From Streptomyces poriferorum (GTDB lineage: Bacteria; Actinomycetota; Actinomycetes; Streptomycetales; Streptomycetaceae), in the NCBI RefSeq assembly GCF_019399235.1, contig NZ_JAELVH010000005.1, positions 1 through 64,000 on the forward strand: a stretch of 64,000 nt of DNA. Direction: 5' to 3'. This document shows, piece by piece, positions 56,729-64,000 of this stretch (the stretch's first letter is position 1; every line of letters begins with the position of its first letter). The position numbers and the translations under genes were made by a program. The notes under the pieces were generated by a model. It was not told where the DNA came from. It saw only the letters and a list, made by a program, of their open reading frames with translations, and did not search any database.

Positions 56729-57280
56729 ATGAGCGACGAGAACCGCCAAGTCCCCTGCGTGGACCCCCTGCTGCACCGTGCCCGCCCGCGCCTGCCCGAC
56801 CACCCGGTGCGCGTGGCGCTCCTCGACCTGCTCGCCGAGGTCGGCACGGTCACGTCCACCCAGGCGGCCGCCCGGCTCGGCCACAGTTCCGGGCTGTGCT
56901 CCTTCCATCTGCGGCAGCTGGCCCGGCACGGCCTCATCGAGGAGGCGCCGCACAGCGGTGGCCGCGTGCGGCCGTGGCGGCTTCGCTGGGCGCCCGCCGA
57001 GGAGGGGCCCGAGGAGTTCGCAGTGACGGCACGCGGACTGGAGGACGAGAGCTACCAGCACTGGCTGGCGCACCGGGACGAGGCGCCGGGCGAGTGGCGG
57101 CACGACGAGTCGTTCAGCGCCGTGGTCCACCTCACCCCGGCGGAGACGGCCGAACTCGCCGCCTCGATCCGCCGCCTGCTCGCCGGCTACCGCGACCGGG
57201 ACGAGGACCCTGCGGCTCGGCCCGCCGGTACGGTGCCCGTCGCCGCGATCACCCGGCTGTTCCCTCTCATGGGCAGCTGA
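56729..57280 (+). CDS. Winged-helix (ArsR-like) transcriptional regulator
   Basis: 183 residues. HPVRVALLDLLAEVGTVTSTQAAARLGHSSGLCSFHLRQLARHGLIEEA in outline, about 30-78, is an HTH_20/ArsR-type DNA-binding domain. The remaining 105 residues form a charged effector region. ATG 56729 leaves a near-leaderless start, as TTTGCAAA touches it; an in-frame start at 56705 would put the operator inside the gene. It is most likely an autorepressor. Confidence 0.8.
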   Translation: MSDENRQVPCVDPLLHRARPRLPDHPVRVALLDLLAEVGTVTSTQAAARLGHSSGLCSFHLRQLARHGLIEEAPHSGGRVRPWRLRWAPAEEGPEEFAVTARGLEDESYQHWLAHRDEAPGEWRHDESFSAVVHLTPAETAELAASIRRLLAGYRDRDEDPAARPAGTVPVAAITRLFPLMGS

Positions 57281-57324
57281 GCCCCCACGCCCGTGCGCGG
57301 GGAAGTGCCATGAGGGTTGAGGCC

Positions 57325-57753
57325 TCAGGCTCCGCCCAGATCGGCGCTGAGCCAGTGCTCGGGCCGCATGTGGATGACCACCTGCTCACCGTGCTCCCGC
57401 CACGCGAAGTCGACGTAACCGTCGACCTTCTCCGGCGGGAGATAGCGCGACGAGATCTCCACCAGCTGCTCGCGGGTGGCGTCGCGGGTCGTGATGACGC
57501 CGCCCTCGACGGAGACGTAACGAACGGTCGGCGTGACCCGTTCGACCATCATGGAGAACCGGCCGGCCGCGGCGATCGAGACTCCCTTCAGTGAGTCGCG
57601 GCCCGTCATGATCCACAGGTCGCCACCTGGTTCGTACATGTACCAGATCGGCACGACGAGAGGGGCCCGGCCCTCCTTGGCCGAGGTCACGGCCAGTGCC
57701 GCCACATGCGGCTCGGCCAGGAACTGCTCGCGTTCTTCACGGGTCAGAGGCAC
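57325..57753 (-). CDS. Pyridoxamine 5'-phosphate oxidase-like (PPOX) flavin protein
   Basis: 142 residues, GTG 57753 after AGGAG. Split-barrel FMN fold: VAALAVTSAKEGRAPLVVPIWYMYEPGGDLWIMTGRDSLKG in outline, then FSMMVERVTPTVRYVSVEG. This matches PPOX/F420-related proteins of actinobacteria. The function is unknown; it may reduce an aromatic or quinone substrate. Its start overlaps the end of the upstream MerR gene by 10 bases, so translation is coupled. Confidence 0.85.
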   Translation of the reverse strand: MPLTREEREQFLAEPHVAALAVTSAKEGRAPLVVPIWYMYEPGGDLWIMTGRDSLKGVSIAAAGRFSMMVERVTPTVRYVSVEGGVITTRDATREQLVEISSRYLPPEKVDGYVDFAWREHGEQVVIHMRPEHWLSADLGGA

Positions 57754-58160
57754 GGGGGAACTCCTTCGTGTTCGTACCGCTTCTTGTCCGGCTGTGCGGG
57801 GACACCGCCTGCCGCCGTGTCGATGACGTCGTCCAGGACCTCGCGGGAGCGGCGGAGGTCGTCGATCATGCGGTCGATCCGGTTCCGCTCGGTGGTGAGC
57901 TCGTCGACCAGGGCGGGAGTGGCCCGCAGGGAGGGACCGCCGTCCTCGTCGCGCATGCAGGGCAGGATCCGCGCGATCTTCGAACTGTGCAGACCGGCCG
58001 CGTAGAGCTCCTGAATGCGGATGACCCGGTCGACGGCCCTCTCGGGGTAGTCGCGGTGACCGCCCGGCGTCCGGTCGGCTGCCAGCAGCCCCTGCTCCTC
58101 GTAGTAGCGCAGGGAACGCTCCCCGACACCGGTACGAGCCGCCAGTTCCCCGATCCGCAT
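57744..58160 (-). CDS. MerR-family regulator
   Basis: 138 residues from ATG 58160 (GTG 58166 adds two). MRIGELAARTGVGERSLRYYEEQGLL opens the MerR domain, followed by RDYPERAVDRVIRIQELYAAGLHSSKIARILPC and a coiled-coil dimer helix. A Cys in ILPCMRDEDGG may be an effector contact. It likely controls the divergent Old Yellow Enzyme gene and its own PPOX partner from the 22-bp dyad between them. Confidence 0.88.
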   Translation of the reverse strand: MRIGELAARTGVGERSLRYYEEQGLLAADRTPGGHRDYPERAVDRVIRIQELYAAGLHSSKIARILPCMRDEDGGPSLRATPALVDELTTERNRIDRMIDDLRRSREVLDDVIDTAAGGVPAQPDKKRYEHEGVPPCL

Positions 58161-58177
58161 ACGCACCCCAGGACTTG

Positions 58178-58199
58178 AATCTCACATCAATGTCAGGTT
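58178..58199. promoter_or_regulatory. MerR-type dyad between MerR and OYE genes
   Basis: AATCTCACAT (58178-58187) and ATGTCAGGTT (58190-58199) form an inverted repeat, 8 of 10 matching, spaced two bases. MerR operators are long dyads in the promoter spacer, and the site sits between the divergent genes. Confidence 0.5.
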
Positions 58200-58212
58200 C
58201 TACGTTACCGGC

Positions 58213-59328
58213 ATGACGCACACACAGCAGGAATCCTCCGCATCCCGGCTCTTCGAACCTGCCCGGCTCGGTGGCATCGGACTGGCGAACCGGCTGGTCA
58301 TGGCTCCGCTGACGCGGAATCGCGCCGGGGCCGACGGCGTCCCGGGAGAGCTGATGGCCGCCCACTACGCACAACGCGCCTCGGCCGGTCTGATCATCGC
58401 CGAAGGCACGACCCCGAACGCCGTCGGGCAGACCTACCCGCATATCCCGGGCATTCACAGCCCCGCGCAGATCGCCGGATGGCGTCGGGTGACCGACGCG
58501 GTGCGTGCGGCTGCCGGCCGGAGCCCGATGTTCCTCCAGTTGCAGCACGGCGGCAGGGTCGGTCACCCCGACACCAGCGGTCACCTCCCGCTCGCACCGT
58601 CCGTCGTGCGCTTCCCGGAGACGCTTCACACACCGGGCGGGCTCCGGGACGGCGTCGCGCCCCGAGAGATGTCGGCGCGGGACATCAGGTCCACCATCGC
58701 CGACTTTGCCACGGCGGCCCGCAACGCTGTCGAAGCGGGCTTCGCCGGCGTGGAGGTGCACTCGGCCAACGGCCATCTGCTGCACCAGTTCCTGGCCGGG
58801 AACACCAACCGCCGCACCGACGCCTGGGGCGGCCCGGCAGCGAACCGCATCCGCTTCACGGTGGAGGTGACGCGGGCCGTCGCGGAGGCCATCGGTCCGG
58901 AGCGGGTCGGCGTACGTATCTCGCCCGGGGCGGACGTCAACAGCGTCGAAGAGGGCGACACCGAGGACCTCTACGCGGCTCTCCTGCCCGCACTCGCGCG
59001 CGTCGATCCCGTCTATCTGCACGTGGTCCACGCCGATCCGCAGCAGCCCCTCTTCTCCCGGCTCCGCAAGGCCTGGCCCGGCACGCTGATCGCCAATCCG
59101 GCGCTGTCGCGGGAGGAGGCAGCGGCTGACGGCGGCATGGAGCGAGGGGAGCGGCTGCTGGCCGAGGGGGCCGAACTGATCGCCCTGGGACGCGGGTTCC
59201 TCGCCAACCCCGACTTCGTCGAGCGACTGCGTACGGGCGCACCGCTCAACGAGATCCGTCCCGAGTTCCTGATGCACGTCCACGGCGAGGAGGGGTACAA
59301 CGACTATCCCGTGCTCGCGCGGCTCTGA
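58213..59328 (+). CDS. Old Yellow Enzyme-family alkene reductase
   Basis: 371 residues, TIM-barrel FMN enzyme. LANRLVMAPLTRNRA at about 21-35, FLQLQHGGRVGHPDTSG, GVEVHSANGHLLHQFLAGNTNRRTDAWGG (in outline near 178-205) and LIALGRGFLANPDF near the end are the signature. It reduces the C=C of enones and related electrophiles with NAD(P)H, so MerR regulation by an electrophile is plausible. ATG 58213; the strong hairpin starting one base past its stop ends the transcript. Confidence 0.93.
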   Translation: MTHTQQESSASRLFEPARLGGIGLANRLVMAPLTRNRAGADGVPGELMAAHYAQRASAGLIIAEGTTPNAVGQTYPHIPGIHSPAQIAGWRRVTDAVRAAAGRSPMFLQLQHGGRVGHPDTSGHLPLAPSVVRFPETLHTPGGLRDGVAPREMSARDIRSTIADFATAARNAVEAGFAGVEVHSANGHLLHQFLAGNTNRRTDAWGGPAANRIRFTVEVTRAVAEAIGPERVGVRISPGADVNSVEEGDTEDLYAALLPALARVDPVYLHVVHADPQQPLFSRLRKAWPGTLIANPALSREEAAADGGMERGERLLAEGAELIALGRGFLANPDFVERLRTGAPLNEIRPEFLMHVHGEEGYNDYPVLARL

Positions 59329-59363
59329 ACGGTGCGGGCCGGGAGCCGACCGGCCCGCACCGT
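59329..59363. terminator. Bidirectional terminator after OYE gene
   Basis: ACGGTGCGGGCCGG (59329-59342) pairs perfectly with CCGGCCCGCACCGT (59350-59363), loop of 7, beginning directly after the TGA of the OYE gene and lying before the convergent DUF1707 gene's stop. Confidence 0.8.
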
Positions 59364-59383
59364 TCCGGGCGGCGCACGGTGTG

Positions 59384-60022
59384 TCACCTTCCGCTGTTCC
59401 CCGGTGGGCGGCGGCGCATCAGTTCCGAGAGCTTGCGCCGAGGGGGCCGGGCGGTGATGTCGCCGCCGCGGGACTGCCCCGTCAGCCGCACCTGGAGGAC
59501 GGGGTGAGCGGCCGGACCGGGCTGCGGACTGATCTTGATCTCTCCGCTGCTGCGTACCAGTCCGTCCGTGTCGACGACGACGCCCGGCCTGGTCACGAGG
59601 ATCAGGTTTCCTCCCAGCCGCAGGTCGAGATCGATGTGCAGGGTGCTGTGGGTGATCACCGCGTCGGTGAAGTCCAGCTTCGCCTCGCAGAACATCAGCC
59701 GGAGCTCGATCCGACGCGGCACGAGCCAGCGGCCGGTGCGGCTGACATCGCCGAAGCGCTGATCGATCCTGACCAGGTCCTTGGCCTGCGGCGGCATTCC
59801 CTCCGAGGGCAGATCGGCGGTCAGCAGGGCGAGCTCGCCCTGGGTCCGGGCGGAGAGCGCGGCGTCCAGGCGCTCATCCAGCTCGGCCGCGGTGATCCGG
59901 CCGTCGCCCGCGGCCACCTGGAGAACCTCGACCACCTGGTCCCGTTCCCGGTCGGATGCCCGCAGTCCGGGCTGTGCGTCACGTTTTGAGGAGTCGTCAG
60001 CCGACTGCAGTTCACCCGTCAT
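59384..60022 (-). CDS. DUF1707 SHOCT-like protein
   Basis: 212 residues. LRASDRERDQVVEVLQVAAGDGRITAAELDERLDAALSARTQGELALLTADLP (about 25-77, in outline) is the DUF1707 domain. A beta-strand-rich second half is similar to cell-wall-active LiaF-like repeats (IELRLMFCEAKLDFTDAVI, DLDLRLGGNLILVTRPGV). No membrane helix. Function unknown; LiaF-like segments suggest an envelope stress role. Confidence 0.82.
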   Translation of the reverse strand: MTGELQSADDSSKRDAQPGLRASDRERDQVVEVLQVAAGDGRITAAELDERLDAALSARTQGELALLTADLPSEGMPPQAKDLVRIDQRFGDVSRTGRWLVPRRIELRLMFCEAKLDFTDAVITHSTLHIDLDLRLGGNLILVTRPGVVVDTDGLVRSSGEIKISPQPGPAAHPVLQVRLTGQSRGGDITARPPRRKLSELMRRRPPGNSGR

Positions 60023-60107
60023 ACCTGCATTCTGGCCGTGGGCCCGCAGTCCCGCAACGTTCTTGATCGCGAGCGCGGTGGGCCTGCCGGCAGGCATCGT
60101 TGTCCGC

Positions 60108-61760
60108 TCAGCGGGCCAGGTTGCGCAGGAATCGTGCGGCGACCGGGCCCGCGTCCGCGCCGCCTGACCCTCCGTCCTCCAGGAGTACCGCCCACGCGAG
60201 GTCGGAGTCGCCCTGATAGCCGATCATCCAGGCGTGGGTGCGCGGCGGCTTCCCGGTTCCGAACTCCGCCGTTCCGGTCTTCGCGTGCGGCTGCCCGGGC
60301 AGCTCCCGCAACGCGCGGGCGGATCCCGAGGTCACCGTGGCACGCATCAGCTCGCGGAGCTGACCGGCGACCTGGGCATCGAGCTCCGCCGGAGCGGTGT
60401 ACTTCTTCTTCACCGCGTCCGGCACCAGAACCGGCTGGCTGAACGCGCCGTTCTTGACCGTGGCCGCGATGGAGGCCATGACCAGCGGCGATGTCTGCAC
60501 CCGTGCTTGGCCGATGGTGGCCGCGGCCTTGTCGTTGTCACTCGTCGTGACCGGCACACTGCCGTCGTACGTGGTCGTTCCCACGTCCCAGCTGCCCCCG
60601 ATCCCGAATGCCTGGGCCGCATCCCGCAGATCGGTGTCGGCGAGCCGGCTGCGGGCGTTGACGAAGTACGTGTTGCAGGACTGCGCGAAGACATCGGTGA
60701 ACGTCGAGCCGGCCGGGAGCGAGAACTGCCCCTGGTTCTCGAAGCGCTGGCCGTTGACGTGGGCGAACTTCGGGCAGGCCGCGCCGTCTGCGGGCCGGGT
60801 GCCGCTCTTGAGCAGAGCCGCCGTGGTGACCACCTTGAACGTGGAGCCGGGCGGGTAGCGCCCTTCGAGCGCACGGTTGAGGCCGCCGGGCCGGTTGACC
60901 GCGGCCAGAATATGGCCGTTGCGCGGATCGATGGCGACGAGGGCCGCGTTGTGATCAGTCTCGGCCACGGCGTCGGCTGCCGCCGTCTGGATGCGTGAGT
61001 CGATGGTGGTACGTACCGGACGGCCCTCGGCGGACCCGGCCGCGCCGAGGTTCTTGAGAGCGAGTCCGCTCTGCCGGTCGGCCACTACAAGGGACTTGCC
61101 CGCCTTCCTGCCTCCGGAGAGCACCTTGTCGTACCGGGCCTCAAGACCCGAGGTGCCCTTGCCGCTGACCGGGTCGACGGTTCCCACGAGCGACGCGGCC
61201 CGCAGTGGCCGGCCCTGGCTGTCGAGCACCTTCGCCCGGGTGTCGTCCGCCTTGAGTGCGAGTGTCTGCCCCGGCTTCAGTTCCGGGTGGATCATCGGCG
61301 AGGTGAATGCGACCTTCCATGTCCCGGAGATCCGGTTCACCTGTGCCCGGGAGCGCCAGGTGACCTTTCCCGCTCCAGGAACCTCCATGGCTACGGAGAA
61401 GGGGAAGCGGACCTTGCCGTCCCCCTCCTTCTCGCCGCTGTCGTTGACGATGGTGGTTCGGGAGGGCTTGAGGTTGGTCAGCACCGAGGTGAGGAGCGAC
61501 GCGGCGTTGTCAGGGGTGTCGGTGTGGCCCGCGGCCCCCTTCGCGTCGTGCTTCTCCCATGCCGCGAGGAAGGCCGCCAAGGGCTTCCGGGCGGCTGTGA
61601 GCTGTGGATCGTCCTCTTCCGCGTCGCCGCCCCAGAGGCTGTACGCGCCGTACCCGCCTCCGGCGAGCAGGGCGAGGGCCACGAGGATGGCGAGTTGCCG
61701 GCGTCCACGGCGCCTCGGCTCGTATCCCGTGTGGGTGTTCCGGCTGCGGGCACGCGTCAA
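60108..61760 (-). CDS. Class B penicillin-binding protein with MecA_N-like domain
   Basis: 550 residues. TTG 61760 is the start: GGAGAG lies five bases upstream and there is no in-frame ATG in the leader. One membrane helix (QLAILVALALLAGGGYGAYSLW) is followed by an NTF2-like MecA_N-type domain (LAAFLAAWEKHDAKGAAGHT), a dimerisation region (about 170-270) and the transpeptidase domain with STFKVV near 305 (Ser nucleophile), SCN near 363 and KTGTAEFG near 495. These are the SxxK, SxN and KTG motifs. It crosslinks peptidoglycan. The layout resembles PBP2a, but low beta-lactam affinity cannot be read from sequence. Confidence 0.92.
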   Translation of the reverse strand: MTRARSRNTHTGYEPRRRGRRQLAILVALALLAGGGYGAYSLWGGDAEEDDPQLTAARKPLAAFLAAWEKHDAKGAAGHTDTPDNAASLLTSVLTNLKPSRTTIVNDSGEKEGDGKVRFPFSVAMEVPGAGKVTWRSRAQVNRISGTWKVAFTSPMIHPELKPGQTLALKADDTRAKVLDSQGRPLRAASLVGTVDPVSGKGTSGLEARYDKVLSGGRKAGKSLVVADRQSGLALKNLGAAGSAEGRPVRTTIDSRIQTAAADAVAETDHNAALVAIDPRNGHILAAVNRPGGLNRALEGRYPPGSTFKVVTTAALLKSGTRPADGAACPKFAHVNGQRFENQGQFSLPAGSTFTDVFAQSCNTYFVNARSRLADTDLRDAAQAFGIGGSWDVGTTTYDGSVPVTTSDNDKAAATIGQARVQTSPLVMASIAATVKNGAFSQPVLVPDAVKKKYTAPAELDAQVAGQLRELMRATVTSGSARALRELPGQPHAKTGTAEFGTGKPPRTHAWMIGYQGDSDLAWAVLLEDGGSGGADAGPVAARFLRNLAR

Positions 61761-61974
61761 GGTGCTCTCCGTTCCGATTCCGTCCGATCGCCCGCCGGAG
61801 ACCACCCCCGGCGTCGGCGAGGGCGCACATGTGCGGGCGGCCCGTCCACCGTCCTGCCGAAGCCCTCGCGGGCAACCCCCGCCGGGAGTCAAACCCGCCG
61901 CCTGACCGCATGTCGAATACGCTCTCGACATCAGGGCGATTCGTAAGCCGTATCGCCGCATGTCAGGGGGGACA

Positions 61975-62847
61975 GTGCTGACCGAACGGCATCTGGAAAT
62001 CTTTGTCGCGCTGGCGGAGGAAGAACACTTCGGCACCGCCGCTCAGCGTGTGGGCATCACGCAGCCACCGCTGTCGCAGGGCCTGCGCCGGCTGGAGACC
62101 CTGCTCGGAGTCCGCCTGTTCGACCGTGAGCGCGGGGTGTCCCTCACCGAGGAGGGGGCGCTGCTGCTGCCACACGCCCGCCGGGCCCTGGCCGCCCTTG
62201 CCGAGCTGCGGGAGACCGGTGCCCGCGAGCACGCGGACGGCCGGCGCCTGCGGCTCGGGCTGGCCCCCGAGGTGCCGGCACCCCTCGCAGCCGATGTGGC
62301 GTCCGCGCCCGTCCGGGCCGGCGAACGGACCCGGATCGGGATGGTGACGGCGTCAACGGCCGCGCTGCTCAGCGATGTCGAGGCCGGACGGCTCGACCTG
62401 GCGGTGATCCGGCACCCCTCCGTACTGCACGGCCTGGCCGCCGGTCGCGTGATCCTGCTGCCGACCTGGGTCCTTGTCCCCGTGGGCCGCCAACAGGCCG
62501 GTGAAGCAGTGCCGTTGGACCTTCCCTTCGCTGTGCGTCCGCGCGCCGAGGCACCCGCGGCCCACGACCTGTTCATCGACACGCTGGCCAGCCGCGGGCG
62601 CCGGGTGGACACCGTGGCGGTCGCCGACGATCGTGCCGGCCTCGCCCTGGTCGCATCGGGCCAGGCGGTCCTGGTCACGGCGGACGACGCGCTGACAGCC
62701 TCCGGAGTCGTGCGCCGGGCGGCGACGGATCCGCCACTGCCCCTACGGCTGCGCGTGGCCTGGAACCCACGACGTTCCGGTTCGGACGGGACGGCCGCGA
62801 CGGCGCGACTCCTCGAGGACGCCCTGGCCCGGAAGGCGGCACGGTGA
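61975..62847 (+). CDS. LysR-family regulator
   Basis: 290 residues from GTG 61975 behind AGGGGGG; ATG 61960 would add five residues. [40 protein letters not shown] is the winged HTH (in outline). The effector domain is short. It overlaps the following beta-lactamase-fold gene (GTGA) and is divergent from the penicillin-binding protein, the arrangement expected of an AmpR-like local regulator. A wall-fragment inducer is a guess. Confidence 0.9.
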   Translation: MLTERHLEIFVALAEEEHFGTAAQRVGITQPPLSQGLRRLETLLGVRLFDRERGVSLTEEGALLLPHARRALAALAELRETGAREHADGRRLRLGLAPEVPAPLAADVASAPVRAGERTRIGMVTASTAALLSDVEAGRLDLAVIRHPSVLHGLAAGRVILLPTWVLVPVGRQQAGEAVPLDLPFAVRPRAEAPAAHDLFIDTLASRGRRVDTVAVADDRAGLALVASGQAVLVTADDALTASGVVRRAATDPPLPLRLRVAWNPRRSGSDGTAATARLLEDALARKAAR

Positions 62848-63758
62848 CGGGCCTGCGGCGCGGCAGTGGCGTGGAACGCACCATCCGCGGCATGTTCGAC
62901 GACGCGGGAGTCCGCGGCTGGCTGCACGTGGCGGAACTGCACCGTCCATCGGCCAGCGTCGCGATCGATCCCGACGCCCGACTGCCCATCGGCTCGGTCT
63001 ACAAGGTGCCCCTCATGGTCGCCTTCTGCCGGCTCGCGGATGCGGGGCTGATCGATCCCCGCCGCCGGCTGACCCTGGACCCGACGGACCGCGTTCCCGG
63101 CCCGACCGGCGTCTCCCTCCTCCGGGACCCCGTCACCATGTCACTGCGCGACCTGGCGACACAGATGATGAGCATCTCCGACAACACCGCGGCCGCCGCC
63201 GTTCTCCGGGAGGTCGGCGCCGACGCGGTCGACGCCATGTGCCAGGAACTCGGCATGCCGGGCACACACATCCACGGAGGCGTCGTCAGCACGTTCAGCC
63301 GGCTCGTCGCCGAAACGGGTGCCCGCTCGCTGGACGCCGCCCTGGCGCGCGTGAGCGACAACGACGCCGTCGTGCCGGCGGGCGTGTACGACCCGGCGTT
63401 CAAGGCCTCCAGTACGGCGTCGGACCTGGCATGCCTCCTGCGCGCGATCTGGACCGGACAGGCCGCCTCCGAGGAAAGCTGCGCCCTCATCCGCGAGGTC
63501 ATGCGCAGCCAGCCGTGGACGCACCGGCTCGCCTCCGGCTTCCCCTACGACGATGTCACCGTCTACGGCAAGACCGGCACCTTCGGGGCGTTGCGCCACG
63601 AGGCGGGCGTCGTCGAACTCGCGGACGGCAGCGCCTATACGGCGGTGGTGTTCACCCAGGCGGCCCGGGCCGACAACAAGCTGCCCCGCGCCGACGCCGT
63701 GATCGGCGCAGCGGCGCGGGCCGCTGTGGAGGAACTGCGGGGAACCCAGGGGACTTGA
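62844..63758 (+). CDS. Class A beta-lactamase-like serine hydrolase without signal peptide
   Basis: 304 residues, GTG 62844 overlapping the LysR stop. [10 protein letters not shown] gives Ser51-x-x-Lys54, [10 protein letters not shown] gives the SDN loop at 112-114, and [18 protein letters not shown] the KTG box near 238. The class A omega-loop ExxLN with the deacylating Glu is not recognised: the counted position is Val. No signal peptide is visible, unlike secreted Streptomyces beta-lactamases. It may be a D,D-peptidase-like or other hydrolase rather than a true beta-lactamase. Co-expression with the LysR gene is certain from the overlap. Confidence 0.82.
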   Translation: MTGLRRGSGVERTIRGMFDDAGVRGWLHVAELHRPSASVAIDPDARLPIGSVYKVPLMVAFCRLADAGLIDPRRRLTLDPTDRVPGPTGVSLLRDPVTMSLRDLATQMMSISDNTAAAAVLREVGADAVDAMCQELGMPGTHIHGGVVSTFSRLVAETGARSLDAALARVSDNDAVVPAGVYDPAFKASSTASDLACLLRAIWTGQAASEESCALIREVMRSQPWTHRLASGFPYDDVTVYGKTGTFGALRHEAGVVELADGSAYTAVVFTQAARADNKLPRADAVIGAAARAAVEELRGTQGT

Positions 63759-63849
63759 GCGGAAGCTCACGTCGCGGAGGTGCCGGTGTGACGGAGCCAT
63801 GGCCGGCGCCGGACTTCCGCGGACACGGCGAACCGGACTCCGTACGTCT

Positions 63850-64000
63850 TCAGGCGAACAGCCGGCTGGGATGGGAAGCGCGACGGGCGGCCGTCAGCAG
63901 GGCGTGGATCCGCGGCGCGGCCTGGTTCATCCCGGTCACGGGCGTCGCGAACGGCAGCCGTACGTCGCGCCGCTTGCGGGCGTACTCGAGGCGCAGGGTG
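63850..64000 (-). CDS. 3' end of an unidentified gene
   Basis: Stop TCA at 63850-63852 and an open frame to the window edge: LRLEYARKRRDVRLPFATPVTGMNQAAPRIHALL in outline, then TAARRASHPSRLFA. Coding-like composition continues to the edge. The rest lies outside; no family is recognised. Confidence 0.5.
   Translation of the reverse strand, partial: TLRLEYARKRRDVRLPFATPVTGMNQAAPRIHALLTAARRASHPSRLFA

Overview
This is a high-GC actinobacterial chromosome segment, almost certainly Streptomyces. The evidence is the strong third-position G/C bias, GTG/TTG starts, a complete whiE-type spore-pigment polyketide cluster, a two-domain geosmin synthase, an Nsd-type TPR regulator, and actinomycete families such as DUF397, DUF6221, DUF4389, YoaK and DUF574 methyltransferase. 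No tRNA, rRNA, CRISPR array or prophage was seen.

Left flank (1-9.5 kb). This part contains gene wreckage and small catabolic units. A decayed FtsX-type permease opens the window, followed by an HxlR regulator divergent from an epoxide-hydrolase-like gene. Relics of a Tn3-family transposase (about 2.25-2.43 kb) and a serine resolvase (about 3.97-4.2 kb) bracket an intact two-gene cassette: a Trp-rich protein of unknown function and a Fic/Doc-fold protein with an unusual GNAR motif. Next come a Tat-type serine hydrolase with a 13-bp palindrome in its leader, an NMO/acyl-CoA synthetase operon, and a gutted ChaA-type antiporter gene.

9.4-17.5 kb. A secreted penicillin-acylase-family enzyme, a second acyl-CoA synthetase, a DUF574 methyltransferase, a phenylacetate-CoA ligase behind a perfect TetR-like operator, and a protein made of two alpha/beta-hydrolase domains in tandem.

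17.5-27 kb. A spore-pigment type II PKS cluster in whiE order: a divergent FAD hydroxylase, then SchA/CurD protein, cupin, KS-alpha, CLF, ACP, aromatase/cyclase and TcmI-type cyclase. Next to it are an O-methyltransferase-fold gene and a secreted beta-helix protein. The last cyclase gene is bracketed by two long GC hairpins.

27-33 kb. A divergent acyl-CoA catabolic locus: a FadD-type ligase facing a crotonase, a tandem DUF35 protein and two thiolase-fold proteins that both appear to lack the nucleophilic Cys. The layout recalls steroid side-chain retro-aldolase systems. The promoter region carries a KstR-like site, and a 17-bp dyad that also precedes the NMO operon 22 kb away.

33-46.6 kb. 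Small conserved proteins, a GH95 alpha-L-fucosidase overlapping tail-to-tail with geosmin synthase, a secreted muramoyl amidase behind a near-consensus DasR site, a phosphotransferase-fold protein divergent from an Nsd-like regulator, a PAS/PP2C phosphatase, a tiny disulfide-rich secreted protein, and zinc-free L33 and L31 paralogues behind a possible Zur box.

46.8-64 kb. A probable photorepair operon (DUF2867 SDR, photolyase, YoaK), a VanZ protein with thirteen TGKx repeats, and a series of small enzymes (DinB, GNAT, F420/Ddn-type, AhpD-like, NIPSNAP). A peptide deformylase lies divergent from an HTH regulator across two TTTGCAAA boxes. A MerR/PPOX unit lies divergent from an Old Yellow Enzyme. 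The window ends with a penicillin-binding protein divergent from a LysR/beta-lactamase-fold pair, then a truncated gene at the edge.
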